Notes under the pieces: generated by a model | The model's input: only the letters and a program-made list of their open reading frames with translations | What the model was told of the DNA's origin: nothing | Database searches by the model: none | Program-made: the position numbers and the translations under genes | Part shown: one piece after another, positions 1-8,395 of the stretch | Numbering within the stretch: the stretch's first letter is position 1 | Layout of the letters: each line of letters begins with the position of its first letter | Assembly: GCA_036267135.1 (NCBI GenBank) | Contig: DATAWQ010000063.1 | Location: 1-64,000 of the forward strand | Source of the DNA: PALSA-505 sp036267135 | GTDB taxonomy: Bacteria; Actinomycetota; Actinomycetes; Streptosporangiales; Streptosporangiaceae | Reading direction: 5' to 3' | Length of the DNA: 64,000 bases

Positions 1-11
1 ACCCAGCAAGT

Positions 12-842
12 TCAGCCGGTCAGCACATCCAGGAGTCGCAGCCGTTCCAGCGCGATCGCGCGGGACGGGATGCTGCTGGCACCGGCGGCCCAGTCCCGCC
101 AGGCCGGCCAGCGCTCCTGGTCGTAGTGCTCGTGGTCGAACTCGACGGCGTCGAGCAGCAGGTCGCGCACGATTCCCATCCGGTCCGGCTGGCCGAGGCC
201 GGGCCAGGGCAGATAGTCGATCGTCCAGGTCAGCCGGGGCGCACCGCCCTGGGCACGGTTCATCAGGTGGGCGTGAAAGGCAACCATGTCGCCCGGCTTG
301 GTCTCCACCACCACGTGCGGCCACTCCCAGGACGCGAAGCCGGAGAGGGCGGGCTCGGCCGCCCGGTACTCACACAGCCGACGCTCGAACTCGGGCAGGT
401 GAGATCCGGGCACCAGACGCAGCGCCCCGGTATCGGCGGCCCTCGGCTCCAGGTCGGCCCAGAGGGTCACGCCGCCGACGTCGGGTCCCTGACGGGTGTG
501 CCACACCGAATCGCCGGAGAACCTGGTGGCGACCCCGGGCGACGGAACGGTCGGGCCGCCCAGCAACTCGGCTGAGGTCCCGAACGTCCTGGCGTCGTCG
601 GCGATCAGGGCCAGGCTGAACGGCGCCCGGCTCGCGGCCAGCGGCAGGTAGTCGCCGCCGATACCGCCCAGGTCATCCGCCGCGTCAGGGACACCGGGCC
701 CGGCCGCGCCTGGGCCGAAGGCGTCGGCCAGCGCGGCGGTCACCTCGCTGCGGAGCGTGGCGGTCTCGGCCGCGGTGAGCAACCCGGGCAGCACCACGTA
801 CCCGAACGTGCGGAAATGCAGGATCTGCTGGTGGGAAAGCAT
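12..842 (-). CDS. PhyH-type Fe(II)/2-oxoglutarate dioxygenase-like protein
   Basis: 276 aa, phytanoyl-CoA dioxygenase (PhyH) fold: N-terminal FRTFGYVVLPGLL, a metal/cofactor region WHTRQGPD..LWADLEP (His about residue 115), LVPGSHLPEF, then PGDMVAFHAHLMNR with the distal His and RLTWTIDY for 2-oxoglutarate binding. Known members hydroxylate small molecules using iron and 2-oxoglutarate in the cytoplasm; the substrate here is unknown. The usual HxD iron triad is not intact, because the residue two after the first His is Arg, so activity is uncertain. I chose the ATG at 842 over one five codons upstream because GAGGGG lies seven bases before it. It stands alone, with nothing on its left in view. 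Confidence 0.8.
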   Translation of the reverse strand: MLSHQQILHFRTFGYVVLPGLLTAAETATLRSEVTAALADAFGPGAAGPGVPDAADDLGGIGGDYLPLAASRAPFSLALIADDARTFGTSAELLGGPTVPSPGVATRFSGDSVWHTRQGPDVGGVTLWADLEPRAADTGALRLVPGSHLPEFERRLCEYRAAEPALSGFASWEWPHVVVETKPGDMVAFHAHLMNRAQGGAPRLTWTIDYLPWPGLGQPDRMGIVRDLLLDAVEFDHEHYDQERWPAWRDWAAGASSIPSRAIALERLRLLDVLTG

Positions 843-933
843 GTCGAAGCCCCTCATCGGCTCGGTTCGGTCATGGGCGCGAAACGAGCCGACCGGAGGA
901 CCTCGGGCGGTTCACACTCAATAGTGGGGACGC

Positions 934-1180
934 ATGCTGGTCAGCGTACTTCGACCGGAGATCACCACCGGGATCGGCGCGGGCGCCACCGTCGGCCGCC
1001 TGTGCGTGGTGCACGGCGCCGCCCGGGATGGTGGTCCCGGACGGCATGCGCGCGGTCGGCCTGCCAGCCAAGATCACCGGCGAGGTCACCGGCGACGCGT
1101 TGCAATGGGTGCAGACCAACCCGTCCCTCTACCAGGACCTGGCCCGCCGCCACGCCGCCAGCCTCCGGCGCACCGGCTGA
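934..1180 (+). pseudogene. Remnant of a hexapeptide-repeat (gamma-carbonic anhydrase-like) gene
   Basis: The first part, in one frame, reads TGIGAGATVGRLCVVHGA, typical of left-handed beta-helix hexapeptide repeats. From about 1028 another frame reads VVPDGMRAVGLPAKITGEV and continues to a TGA at 1178-1180 through NPSLYQDLARRHAASLRR, like the C-terminal helix of PaaY/gamma-carbonic-anhydrase-type proteins. The N-terminal half is missing and the two pieces are out of frame, so this is a decayed copy. It ends 19 bases before the first copy of the GGTGGCCACCGTTCA repeat. Confidence 0.6.
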
Positions 1181-1199
1181 AGGTGGCCGACGGCGGTTC

Positions 1200-1216
1200 G
1201 GTGGCCACCGTTCAGG
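1200..1216. repeat. Dispersed palindromic repeat GGTGGCCACCGTTCAGG, copy 1
   Basis: GGTGGCCACCGTTCAGG sits between the carbonic-anhydrase remnant (+) and the 3' end of the gamma-glutamyltransferase gene (-). The core CGGTGGCCACCG is a perfect palindrome. An A/T-rich stretch (ttaaagatttttattt) follows toward the ggt stop codon. Related copies lie at 14613, 29514 and 44310. Confidence 0.75.
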
Positions 1217-1229
1217 ATGTTAAAGATTT

Positions 1230-3089
1230 TTATTTCGACGGGTTCACGACGAGCGCGCTGCCGCCGTAGAGGCGGGCCGGTTCGGCGACGGCCTGCAGCA
1301 GGCCGTGGCCGAGGAATTGCAGGCCGGTGGCGTCGCCCGGATAGTAGTCCAGCGGCAGGATCGGCCCGGTGGCCAGGCTGAACTGCTCGTTGTACTGCTG
1401 GGTGAGCTGATGCGCCATCGCGCTGTTGTAGAACTTGGGCTCGGCCAGCGAGGTGGGCGAGTTCGTCTGGCTCACCCGGGATGCGGCCAGCGCCTGCGGC
1501 AGCGACATGCCGAAGTCCACGTGGTTGAGGATGATCTGCAGGATCGTGGTGATGATGGTCGAGCCGCCGGCCGCGCCCACGGTGAAGTCGGGCTTGCCGT
1601 CGCGCAGCACGATTGCCCCGCCCATGCTGGAGCGCGGCTGCTTACCGCCGGCCGGCAGGTTCGGGTCGTAGGCGCCGGGGGCGGGCGGGGCGAAGTCGAA
1701 GTCGGTCATCTCGTCGTTGAGCAGGAACCCGTAGCCGGGCACGACCTGACCGCTGCCGCCGAAGAAGTTGATCGTGTTGGTGTAGGTGACGATGTCGCCC
1801 CACTTGTCCGTGGTGACGATGTTGTTGGTGTGCATGCCCTCGTTGACGGTGGGCGCCGGGGTGCTGGAGGTCTGGCACTTCTGGTACGGCGGGGTGGGGT
1901 CGCCGGGCGCCACCGGCGAGGTCAGCGCCGTGTTGTGGATGAGACAGCGCCGGGTGGCGGCGAACTTGGGGTCGAGCAGCGACTTCACCGGAACCCCGAC
2001 GTAGCGGGGGTCGCCCACGTAGGCGTCGCGGTCGGCGTAGGACAGCCGGGAGGCCTCCAGGTAGTGGAACAGCGCCTCCGCCCTCGGCTCGGCCTTCAGG
2101 TCGTAGCCGTTCAGTATGTTCAGCGCCTCGCCGACGGTGGTGCCGCTGCTGGACGGCGGGGCCATGCTGTAGACGTCCAGGCCCTGGTACTTCACGTGCG
2201 TGGGCGCCCGGACGTAGGCCTGGTAGTGACGCAGGTCGCTCATCTTCATGATCCCGTCCAGGTGCACGACCTTCTGGCCGGGATAGGTGGCCGGGTGGTC
2301 GTCGGCGGCCACGACGGCCTGGCCGATCGGCCCGTTGTACAGGTAGGAGGGACCGTACTTGGCCAGCAACTGGTAGGTGTGGGCCAGGTCGGGGTTGCGC
2401 AGCAGGTAGCCCGCGGGCAGCACGCCGCCGGACTTGGTGAGCAGGAGCTGGCGGCTGGCCGTGTACGCGCGCAACTCGGGCAGGTCGGACTGTTCGAGCT
2501 GGCGGAAGTCCGCGTTGACCCGGAAGCCCTGCTCGCCCTGCTGAATGGCCGGCTGCAGGTCGGTGGCCAGGCTGTTGGCCCCGTAGCGCTTGACGGCCTT
2601 GGCCCAGGTGGCCACCATCGACGGCACGCCGGTGGAAAGCGGCTGGTCAGAGGCGTAGAAGTAGTCGCGCGGCTGGCCTGTCTTGGGGTTGAGGAACATC
2701 GTCGATGTGCAGGCCTGCGGGCAGTTCTCGCGCCCGTCGATCGTGATCACCTTGTGGCTGCGGGCCAGGTAGATCACCATGAAGCCACCGCCGCCAGGGC
2801 CGGCCACGAACGGGATCGTCACGCCCATCGTGCTGGCCGCCGCGACGGCCGCGTCGACGGCGTTGCCGCCCGCCTTGAGCACCTTGATGGCGGCCTTGCT
2901 GGCGCCCAGGCTCATGGACGCGGCCGCGCCGCCGGTGCCCACGGCGACCGGCTCCTTGACCGCGTCCGGGGTAGCCGCACCTCCGGCCCGGGCAGGTGCG
3001 GAGGGAGTGCTGGCGCTGGCCAGGGACGGCAGGACCGACACCGCGATGGCCACGGCTGACGTGACGCAAATCGCTGACAGGCGACGCAT
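1230..3089 (-). CDS. ggt: Gamma-glutamyltransferase (secreted)
   Basis: 619 aa Ntn-hydrolase that transfers or hydrolyses the gamma-glutamyl group of glutathione-like substrates; the precursor self-cleaves into two subunits. A Sec signal peptide is visible (MRRLSA, hydrophobic core, then SLASAS). GGNAVDAAVAA and GPGGGGFMVIY are family motifs, DGRENCPQACT carries the substrate-binding Arg, and the predicted catalytic Thr is about residue 421 in HTNNIVTTDKWG, followed by NFFGGSG. Family members read TTH or TNH here; this one reads TNN. PPSSSGTT and PRSSMGGAIV are also conserved. Length is normal for the family. It is probably extracellular or cell-wall associated. No operon partner is obvious, since the upstream amidohydrolase stops about 110 bases away. 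Confidence 0.93.
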   Translation of the reverse strand: MRRLSAICVTSAVAIAVSVLPSLASASTPSAPARAGGAATPDAVKEPVAVGTGGAAASMSLGASKAAIKVLKAGGNAVDAAVAAASTMGVTIPFVAGPGGGGFMVIYLARSHKVITIDGRENCPQACTSTMFLNPKTGQPRDYFYASDQPLSTGVPSMVATWAKAVKRYGANSLATDLQPAIQQGEQGFRVNADFRQLEQSDLPELRAYTASRQLLLTKSGGVLPAGYLLRNPDLAHTYQLLAKYGPSYLYNGPIGQAVVAADDHPATYPGQKVVHLDGIMKMSDLRHYQAYVRAPTHVKYQGLDVYSMAPPSSSGTTVGEALNILNGYDLKAEPRAEALFHYLEASRLSYADRDAYVGDPRYVGVPVKSLLDPKFAATRRCLIHNTALTSPVAPGDPTPPYQKCQTSSTPAPTVNEGMHTNNIVTTDKWGDIVTYTNTINFFGGSGQVVPGYGFLLNDEMTDFDFAPPAPGAYDPNLPAGGKQPRSSMGGAIVLRDGKPDFTVGAAGGSTIITTILQIILNHVDFGMSLPQALAASRVSQTNSPTSLAEPKFYNSAMAHQLTQQYNEQFSLATGPILPLDYYPGDATGLQFLGHGLLQAVAEPARLYGGSALVVNPSK

Positions 3090-3199
3090 GGGGCACCTCT
3101 GGCGCGAGTGGGGTAATAGGGCCGTCTTTCTCCCTGCTCCGTGCGAACCGGGTTAAACCCCGCGAGAGGACCCCTTCACGGTCCGTAAGCGGGGCGCGT

Positions 3200-4318
3200 T
3201 CACAGTCCGTACACGCGGCGGGCGTTGGCCGCGCCCACCAGCTCGGCCACCCGCGCGGCGTCCGCGGCCGACCAGGCGCCGTCGGCAACGAACGCCCCGG
3301 TCACCTTGGCCAGGTCGCGCCGGAACCCAGCCGCGCCCAGGTAGTGCAGCTCCGGCAGGCCGAACGCGTCGGAGGAGTACAGCATCTTGTGGAACGGAGT
3401 CAGCTCCATGGCCTCGGCCAGCACCGCGGCCGAGCGCGCCCCGACGTGGTTCAGCGCCTCCCCCAAGTCCATGTACACGTGCGGGAACACGTTGGCCAGG
3501 TAGCCGGCCTGCCGGTGGAATGGGTAGCAGTGCAGCAGCATGACCGGCGCGCCGGCCCCCTCGGTGGCCAGCAGGAAGTCGTGCAGCAGCGACGGGTCGG
3601 CCCGGTGCAGCCGTGCGTCCGGATCGCCGAACCCGGTGTGAAACTGCAGCGGAAGGCCGGTGTCAATGGCTGACCAGACCAGATGGCGAAGAAGAATAGG
3701 GGAATTGACGGGCTCGATGCGACCGCCGTCGCTCGATCGCAGCCACCCACCGACCGCTGATAGGACCTCGCCGGGAGCCGGCCGGGCCGGATCGAAGTCG
3801 AGGCCGTACCGGTAGGCGGCGATGGACTTCAGCCCGACGGCGTGCTCGGCCGCGGCCGACAGGGCGTCGGCGAACCGCGCCGCGAAGCCCGCGGCGCCGG
3901 GCTGGCCGGCGGCGACCTGCTCGGCGAGCGCCTCCAGCCGGACCACTTCGTGCGCTGGCGCCCCGCTGACCTGGGCCAGCTCCGCGGGGGTGTTCACCTG
4001 CCCTGACTGGTAGCCGGTGTCCACCAGCCAGGCGTCCACGGCGGCGGCGCGCAGCAGCCGCCGGTTCACCTCGGCCGGGCCGAGTTCGGCGCGCCGCGCC
4101 AGGTAGCGGGCGGCGGGCAGCGACGGTTCGAGGTCGAGCAGCGGCGCGCACCAGCGCCGGACCGCGAAGCCCAGCTGGCTGTCGAACATCGACGTGCCGG
4201 GCGCGGGCGGTCCCGGCGCCTCGGTGAGCAGTTCTTCGAAGCCCGGTCCGTCGAGCGCGGCCGTGACCACGCCGTGGCAATGGTGGTCGATCAGCGCGAG
4301 TGGTTCCACCGTGTCCAT
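3200..4318 (-). CDS. Amidohydrolase family protein (FluG/amidohydrolase-2 type)
   Basis: 372 aa TIM-barrel metal-dependent hydrolase. The N-terminal IDHHCHG gives the HxH metal ligands, LQFHTGFGDPD and MLLHCYPFHRQAG give further His positions, and MLYSSDAFGLPELHYLGA gives the late Asp. The last motif resembles the N-terminal amidohydrolase part of FluG-like proteins. The substrate is unknown. The frame stays open upstream to 4795, but that stretch is antisense to the thiamine pyrophosphokinase gene. I place the start at the ATG at 4318, just before DTVEPLALIDHHCH. It is divergent from thiN with 37 bases between starts, so the two may share a promoter region. Confidence 0.82.
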   Translation of the reverse strand: MDTVEPLALIDHHCHGVVTAALDGPGFEELLTEAPGPPAPGTSMFDSQLGFAVRRWCAPLLDLEPSLPAARYLARRAELGPAEVNRRLLRAAAVDAWLVDTGYQSGQVNTPAELAQVSGAPAHEVVRLEALAEQVAAGQPGAAGFAARFADALSAAAEHAVGLKSIAAYRYGLDFDPARPAPGEVLSAVGGWLRSSDGGRIEPVNSPILLRHLVWSAIDTGLPLQFHTGFGDPDARLHRADPSLLHDFLLATEGAGAPVMLLHCYPFHRQAGYLANVFPHVYMDLGEALNHVGARSAAVLAEAMELTPFHKMLYSSDAFGLPELHYLGAAGFRRDLAKVTGAFVADGAWSAADAARVAELVGAANARRVYGL

Positions 4319-4355
4319 GTTGATCGTCTGCGGGCTGGCGGGCAAGGTTGACCGC

Positions 4356-5048
4356 GTGAGTGCGGAGCGGGACACGGTGATCGTGGTGTCGAACGGCATC
4401 GCCCCTGGTGAGCTGGATGGGGTCGGCCTGCCGGCCGCGGGGTACGTGATCGCGGCCGACGGCGGCGCGGCTACCGCGCTCGAACTCGGGCTGCGGGTGG
4501 ACGAGCTGATCGGCGACCTCGACTCGGTGTCGGCGCAAGTCCAGGCGCGGGTGGCCGGGGCCGGGGCGCGGGTGCGCAGGTTCCCGGTGGCCAAGGACGC
4601 CACCGACCTCGAACTCGCGCTGGCCGCCGCCGTCAGCCGCGACCCGGCGCCCCGGCGAGTGGTGGTGCTGGGCGGCGCGGGCGGGCGGCTCGACCACTTG
4701 CTGGCCGGGGCGCTGCTGCTGGCCGCGCCGCAGTGGGCGGGCGTGGACGCCACGCACACCCAGGTCGAGGCGTGGCTCGGGCGGGCGAAGGTCACCGTCG
4801 TGCGGGACCGGGCCGAGCTGGCCCCATTCGCGCCGGGGGCGCTGGTGACGTTGCTGGCGGTGGGCGGGGTGGCGCGCGGGGTGACGACGTCGGGCCTGCG
4901 CTACCCGCTGGACGGCCACGACCTGGTGCCGGGCACCACGCTGGGGGTCAGCAACGAGTTCACCTCGGCCATGGCCACGGTCAGCGTCACCGGTGGCGTG
5001 CTGCTGGCCGTGCAGCCCGCCCCGGTGGTGGATGGCGAGTTCGGCTAG
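4356..5048 (+). CDS. thiN: Thiamine pyrophosphokinase
   Basis: 230 aa, converts thiamine plus ATP to thiamine diphosphate in the cytoplasm. Diagnostic motifs: VIAADGGAATALELG, GDLDSVS (Mg/ATP), FPVAKDATDLELAL (the KDxTD motif), GGAGGRLDHLLA (GGRxDH), and late GVSNEFTSAMATVSV with the substrate pocket. The GTG at 4356 fits the family N-terminus (VSAERDTVIVVSNG); the open frame before it is antisense to the amidohydrolase. Its TAG stop overlaps the stop of the convergent DUF5996 gene through the palindrome CTAG. Confidence 0.9.
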   Translation: MSAERDTVIVVSNGIAPGELDGVGLPAAGYVIAADGGAATALELGLRVDELIGDLDSVSAQVQARVAGAGARVRRFPVAKDATDLELALAAAVSRDPAPRRVVVLGGAGGRLDHLLAGALLLAAPQWAGVDATHTQVEAWLGRAKVTVVRDRAELAPFAPGALVTLLAVGGVARGVTTSGLRYPLDGHDLVPGTTLGVSNEFTSAMATVSVTGGVLLAVQPAPVVDGEFG

Positions 5049-6010
5049 CCGGGCCGGGTGCTGGCGGTCTCGATGGTGGCGGTCTCGATGGTGGCGGTCT
5101 CGATGGTGGCGGGCCAGGCGGCCAGCTCCCTGGCGGCCTGGAACGTCGATTCGAGGAACTCCAGCAGGTAGGCGTCCGGGTCGGCGGCCGTCCTGACCGC
5201 CGCGTAGGGCAGCACGAACTCGCCGAGTTGCTCGTCGTAGCGGGCCGCGCCGGGCGCGACGGCGTACTCACCGAAACCAGTGGGCGCCGGGTAGGCATAG
5301 GAGTAGAAGATGCCCTCCTCCGCTCCGCCCGGCCAGTAGCCGCAGCTCGACACCTCGTCGCTGTAGGCCTCGGCCATCACCCAGTCCGGGCAGTTCGGTA
5401 TGCCGCCGGGATGCGGCGGGGCGGGCCGGCCGGAGAACCGGGTCACGGCCAGGTCGAAGGCGCCCCAGAAGAAGTGCACCGGGCTGACCTTGCCGCGGAA
5501 CCCGGCCCTGAACCGGCCCATCACCCGGTGCACGTCCAGCAGGGACAGCCAGAACGTGTGCATCGCCTCGGCGTCGTACTGCCCGTGCACGTCGTCGGCG
5601 CTGAACGCGATCGCGTCGGGCACCTCGTTCGGGTGACCGTTGATCGCGACGTCGACCCCAAGACTGTCCAGGTGAGACCGGTACTCGGCGTAGAAGTCGG
5701 CCACCGTGCGCGGCGCGAGCGCCATTCGCCGCACCTGGCCTCCGGTGGTGGTGATCGTTAGCTCGTGCCGGATGAAGTCGAACTCGATCTCCACTCCGCC
5801 GCTGGTGTTTGGGCCGCCTATGTATGGCCCGCCGGCGTACGGCATCAGCGACGTGGACAGGCCGCGCGCGGTGACGTAAAGCGTGGTGTTCCACCAGTGG
5901 TTGACCAGCGGTTCCAGGCCCATCCTGGTCTTGCCCACGATCTGGGTCCACAGGTGGACCGTGTCGCGGGTTGGCTGCCACTGCGCCACGGGAAGACTCG
6001 GCCAGCTCAT
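5045..6010 (-). CDS. DUF5996 family protein
   Basis: 321 aa. WPSLPVAQWQPTRDTVHLW at the N-terminus and PVHFFWGAFDLAVTRFSGR, HPGGIPNCPDWVMAEAYS and SSCGYWPGG further on are hallmarks of DUF5996, a widespread actinobacterial family of unknown function. There is no signal peptide or membrane segment. Start is the ATG at 6010. The last 20 residues contain TIETA three times, written by a 15-bp DNA repeat, so the C-terminal tail is probably dispensable. It is convergent with thiN (stops overlap) and divergent from the topoisomerase gene (75 bases). Confidence 0.85.
   Translation of the reverse strand: MSWPSLPVAQWQPTRDTVHLWTQIVGKTRMGLEPLVNHWWNTTLYVTARGLSTSLMPYAGGPYIGGPNTSGGVEIEFDFIRHELTITTTGGQVRRMALAPRTVADFYAEYRSHLDSLGVDVAINGHPNEVPDAIAFSADDVHGQYDAEAMHTFWLSLLDVHRVMGRFRAGFRGKVSPVHFFWGAFDLAVTRFSGRPAPPHPGGIPNCPDWVMAEAYSDEVSSCGYWPGGAEEGIFYSYAYPAPTGFGEYAVAPGAARYDEQLGEFVLPYAAVRTAADPDAYLLEFLESTFQAARELAAWPATIETATIETATIETASTRPG
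5064..5108. repeat. Three tandem 15-bp units in the DUF5996 3' end
   Basis: The unit ggcggtctcgatggt occurs three times without a mismatch and encodes the repeated TIETA of the DUF5996 C-terminus. A 15-bp period keeps the frame. Identical units suggest recent slippage. Confidence 0.9.
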
Positions 6011-6085
6011 AAGCCCAGGCTTACCACGAGCGGGACGATACTGACTTCCAGCGTGCCGCATACGGCGGCGGAAAGGTGATCACCG

Positions 6086-7119
6086 ATGAGCCCTGACCTC
6101 GCGCCGCTGGCCGCCGCGGTCCCCGGCTTGACCCGCAGCGACCCACGGGCTCCCGGCATCAGCCGCGAGCACCGCCCCGGCGGCTTCGGGTACCGCGACC
6201 CGTCCGGGGCGGACGTGACCGACGCGGAGACGCTGGGCCGCATTCGCGCCCTGGCCATCCCGCCGGCCTGGACGGAGGTCTGGATTTCGGCCGACCCTCT
6301 CGGCCACATCCAGGCCACCGGCATCGACGGCCGGGCCGGACCCAGTACCGCTACCACCAGCTCTGGCGCGAGCAGCGCGACGAGCAGAAGTTCGCGCACA
6401 TGCTGCGGTTCGCCCAGGCCCTGCCCGCGCTGCGGGAGGCTACCCAGCACGACCTGAGGCGCCGCGGCCTGGGCCGGGACCGCGTCACGGCCGGCGCGGT
6501 CCGGCTCATCGACCTCGGCCTGTTCCGCATCGGTGGCGAGCGGTACGCCGAGCTCGACCATCACTATGGCGTGGCCACCCTGGAGAAGCGGCACGTGCGC
6601 CTGGGCCGCGACAGCCTGCGGTTCGACTACGTGGCCAAGGAGGGCAAACGCCGGGAGATCACCGTGCACGACCCGCTCGTGCTGCCCACCGTCCGGGCCC
6701 TGGCCCACAGCGACAACGGCCTGGACACGCTGTTCGCCTGGGAGCGCGACGGCACCTGGCGGGCGATGCACTCCCACGACGTGAGCGGCTACATCGCCGC
6801 CCAGGCGGGTGCGCATTTCACCGCGAAGGAGTTCCGGACCTGGAACGCCACCGTCCTGATGGCTGTCGCGCTTGCCGCCATTCCGGCGGCGACGTCGGAT
6901 CGAGCCCGCTCTTTGACCATCAATGCCGGGGTGCGCACGGTGGCCGAGTGGCTCGGGGACACGCCGACCGTGGCCAAGGCCTCCTACATCGACCCCCGGC
7001 TGATCACCCGCTACCAGGCGGTCGGGCGGCTGGACACGATCCCGGCGGTGCCGGCCGAACTCCCAGTGACCCCGGCAGCCGAAGCCGCCGTGGCCGCCCT
7101 GCTAATCGAAAGCGACTGA
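6086..7119 (+). pseudogene. Type IB DNA topoisomerase, interrupted by a frameshift
   Basis: Bacterial topoisomerase IB relaxes supercoils through a 3'-phosphotyrosine. The first frame (ATG 6086, GGAAAGG before it) reads ISREHRPGGFGYRDPSG through IPPAWTEVWIS to HIQATGIDGR. The protein then continues in the next frame as TQYRYHQLWREQRDEQKF to ALPALREATQHDL. The catalytic parts all lie in the second frame: EKRHVRLG, VAKEGKRREI (Lys), FRTWNATV (Arg), and the nucleophile Tyr in AKASYIDPRL. The break sits near 6331-6340, where ccgggccgga would read correctly with one more G. It may be a true frameshift or a base-call error in a G run. Total length is as expected for an intact enzyme. Confidence 0.85.
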
Positions 7120-7173
7120 CTCGGCGCACCTCAGTGCCGGCCTCAGCGTGGCCCCAGCGCGCTTTGCACGCGG

Positions 7174-7219
7174 TGTGACCAGAATTGCGCCCGATTTGGC
7201 CCGGTCTCGACCCCCACAG
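7174..7219. repeat. 46-bp dispersed intergenic repeat, copy 1
   Basis: Starts tgtgaccagaattg, contains cccgatttgg and ends gacccccacag. An equally long relative (about 35 of 46 identical) lies at 9585-9630. Both copies are in gaps between convergent genes; this one lies between the topoisomerase and the LysR gene. Function unknown. Confidence 0.55.
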
Positions 7220-7225
7220 TGCGTG

Positions 7226-8284
7226 TCAACCGAAAGCGGCGGCCTGCTCGGGGCGGTCGGCGGCGGCTTCGACGGCCAGCTGGACGAACCCGGCGACCGC
7301 GCGGGAGCGGGAGGTGTCCGGCCAGGCCACCACGACCTCGCTGGGGCTCAGGTCGCTGACCGGGATGAACACGAGGTCGGCGCCGCCGTGCTGGCGGGCG
7401 ATCGAGGCCGGGACGTAGGCCACGGCCTGGCCGAGCGCGACCACGTCGAGCAACTGGTTCATATCGCTGATGAGCGGGCCCTCCGTGGGCTCGGCGCCGG
7501 CGAACGGGGCGGAGGCCGGAGTGGGCCGGGCAGCGGCCGAACTCGGAGTGAAGGCCGGACTCGGAGTGAGCGCCGGACTCGGAGTGACGGCCGGACTCGG
7601 GGTGAGCGCCGGACTCGGAGTGAGCGCCGGACTCGGGGCGGGCGGCGTGTCGGCGCCGGTCCAGTAGGCGACCGTGGCCGGGTCGGCCAGCCCGGCCCAG
7701 CGCGGCATCGGCTCGCCCGCCAGGTCCGCGCGGCGCAGCCGGCGGCGCCCGGCCAGCCGGTGGTCGGCGGGCAGCGCGGCCACCCGCGGCTCGGCCAGCA
7801 GCACCTCGGCGTCCAAGCCGCGCCGGTCGAAGGGCATGCGGAGGATCGCGACGTCGGCCGCACCACGGCGCACCGCCCCGGCCGGCCCGCCGACATGCCC
7901 GAACAGGAGCCGCACTTCGGGCAGCCCCGGATCCCGCGCGCAGCGCCGGGTGATCTTCCTGAGCAACCCGGTGCCGCCGCCGGCCTTGACCGCGACGGTG
8001 AGACGGTCAGGTTCGGCGCCGCGCCTGCGGGTCCGCTCGACGGCGGCGGCGAGGCCTTCGACCGCGATCCGCCCCTGATCGAGCAGGGTCTGGCCGGCCT
8101 CGGTGAGGGCGACCCGGCGGCTGGTCCGCTCCAGCAGTCGCACGCCGAGTTTGCGCTCCAGCTTGCCGATGGCCACCGAAAGCGGCGGCTGGGCCAGGCC
8201 GAGCCGTTCGGCTGCCCTGGTGAAGTTCAGCTCTTCCGCGACCGCGATGAAGTAGCGGAGCTCGCGAACCTCGACGTTATCCAT
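7226..8284 (-). CDS. LysR-family transcriptional regulator
   Basis: 352 aa. The N-terminal winged helix-turn-helix is clear: ELRYFIAVAEELNFTRAAER, LGLAQPPLSVAIGKLERKLG, LLERTSRRVALTEAG. A periplasmic-binding-protein-like effector domain follows, with VRLLFGHVGG and a C-terminal part ending VVVAWPDTSRSRAVAGFV. Between the halves of the effector domain (about residues 213-248) it carries six PSPALT-type repeats from an 18-bp tandem array, not a normal feature of the family. Start is the ATG at 8284. It is divergent from the SDR gene at 8396, the classical arrangement for a LysR regulator and its target. Confidence 0.9.
   Translation of the reverse strand: MDNVEVRELRYFIAVAEELNFTRAAERLGLAQPPLSVAIGKLERKLGVRLLERTSRRVALTEAGQTLLDQGRIAVEGLAAAVERTRRRGAEPDRLTVAVKAGGGTGLLRKITRRCARDPGLPEVRLLFGHVGGPAGAVRRGAADVAILRMPFDRRGLDAEVLLAEPRVAALPADHRLAGRRRLRRADLAGEPMPRWAGLADPATVAYWTGADTPPAPSPALTPSPALTPSPAVTPSPALTPSPAFTPSSAAARPTPASAPFAGAEPTEGPLISDMNQLLDVVALGQAVAYVPASIARQHGGADLVFIPVSDLSPSEVVVAWPDTSRSRAVAGFVQLAVEAAADRPEQAAAFG
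7539..7646. repeat. Six tandem 18-bp units inside the LysR gene
   Basis: Unit ggactcggagtgagcgcc with a few substitutions, in frame, encoding repeated PSPALT. It extends a loop of the effector domain; its length is likely variable between strains. Confidence 0.88.
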
Positions 8285-8395
8285 ATCCGCAGTGTATGGA
8301 ACGAGACCCAACGTGTCCTTCTGCCCAGGCCAGCGGCCTGCTGAACTGATCACCGATCGATTTCACCCGACGTCAGCAGAAGGAGAGCAGTCAGC
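8285..8395. promoter_or_regulatory. Divergent LysR/SDR promoter region
   Basis: 111 bases between the two start codons. A T-N11-A element with flanking symmetry (tatccgcagtgta) lies at 8285-8297 next to the LysR start, as expected for autoregulation by a LysR protein. The SDR gene has aaggag before its ATG. No clear -35/-10 pair was seen. Confidence 0.4.

Noticed and set aside
1305..3059. Long open frame on the + strand opposite gamma-glutamyltransferase
   Set aside because: Antisense shadow caused by high GC; the minus strand encodes a complete, well-recognised enzyme with a signal peptide.
4319..4795. N-terminal extension of the amidohydrolase (3200 gene)
   Set aside because: Antisense to thiN, Arg/Ser-rich, and the family normally begins just before IDHHCHG.
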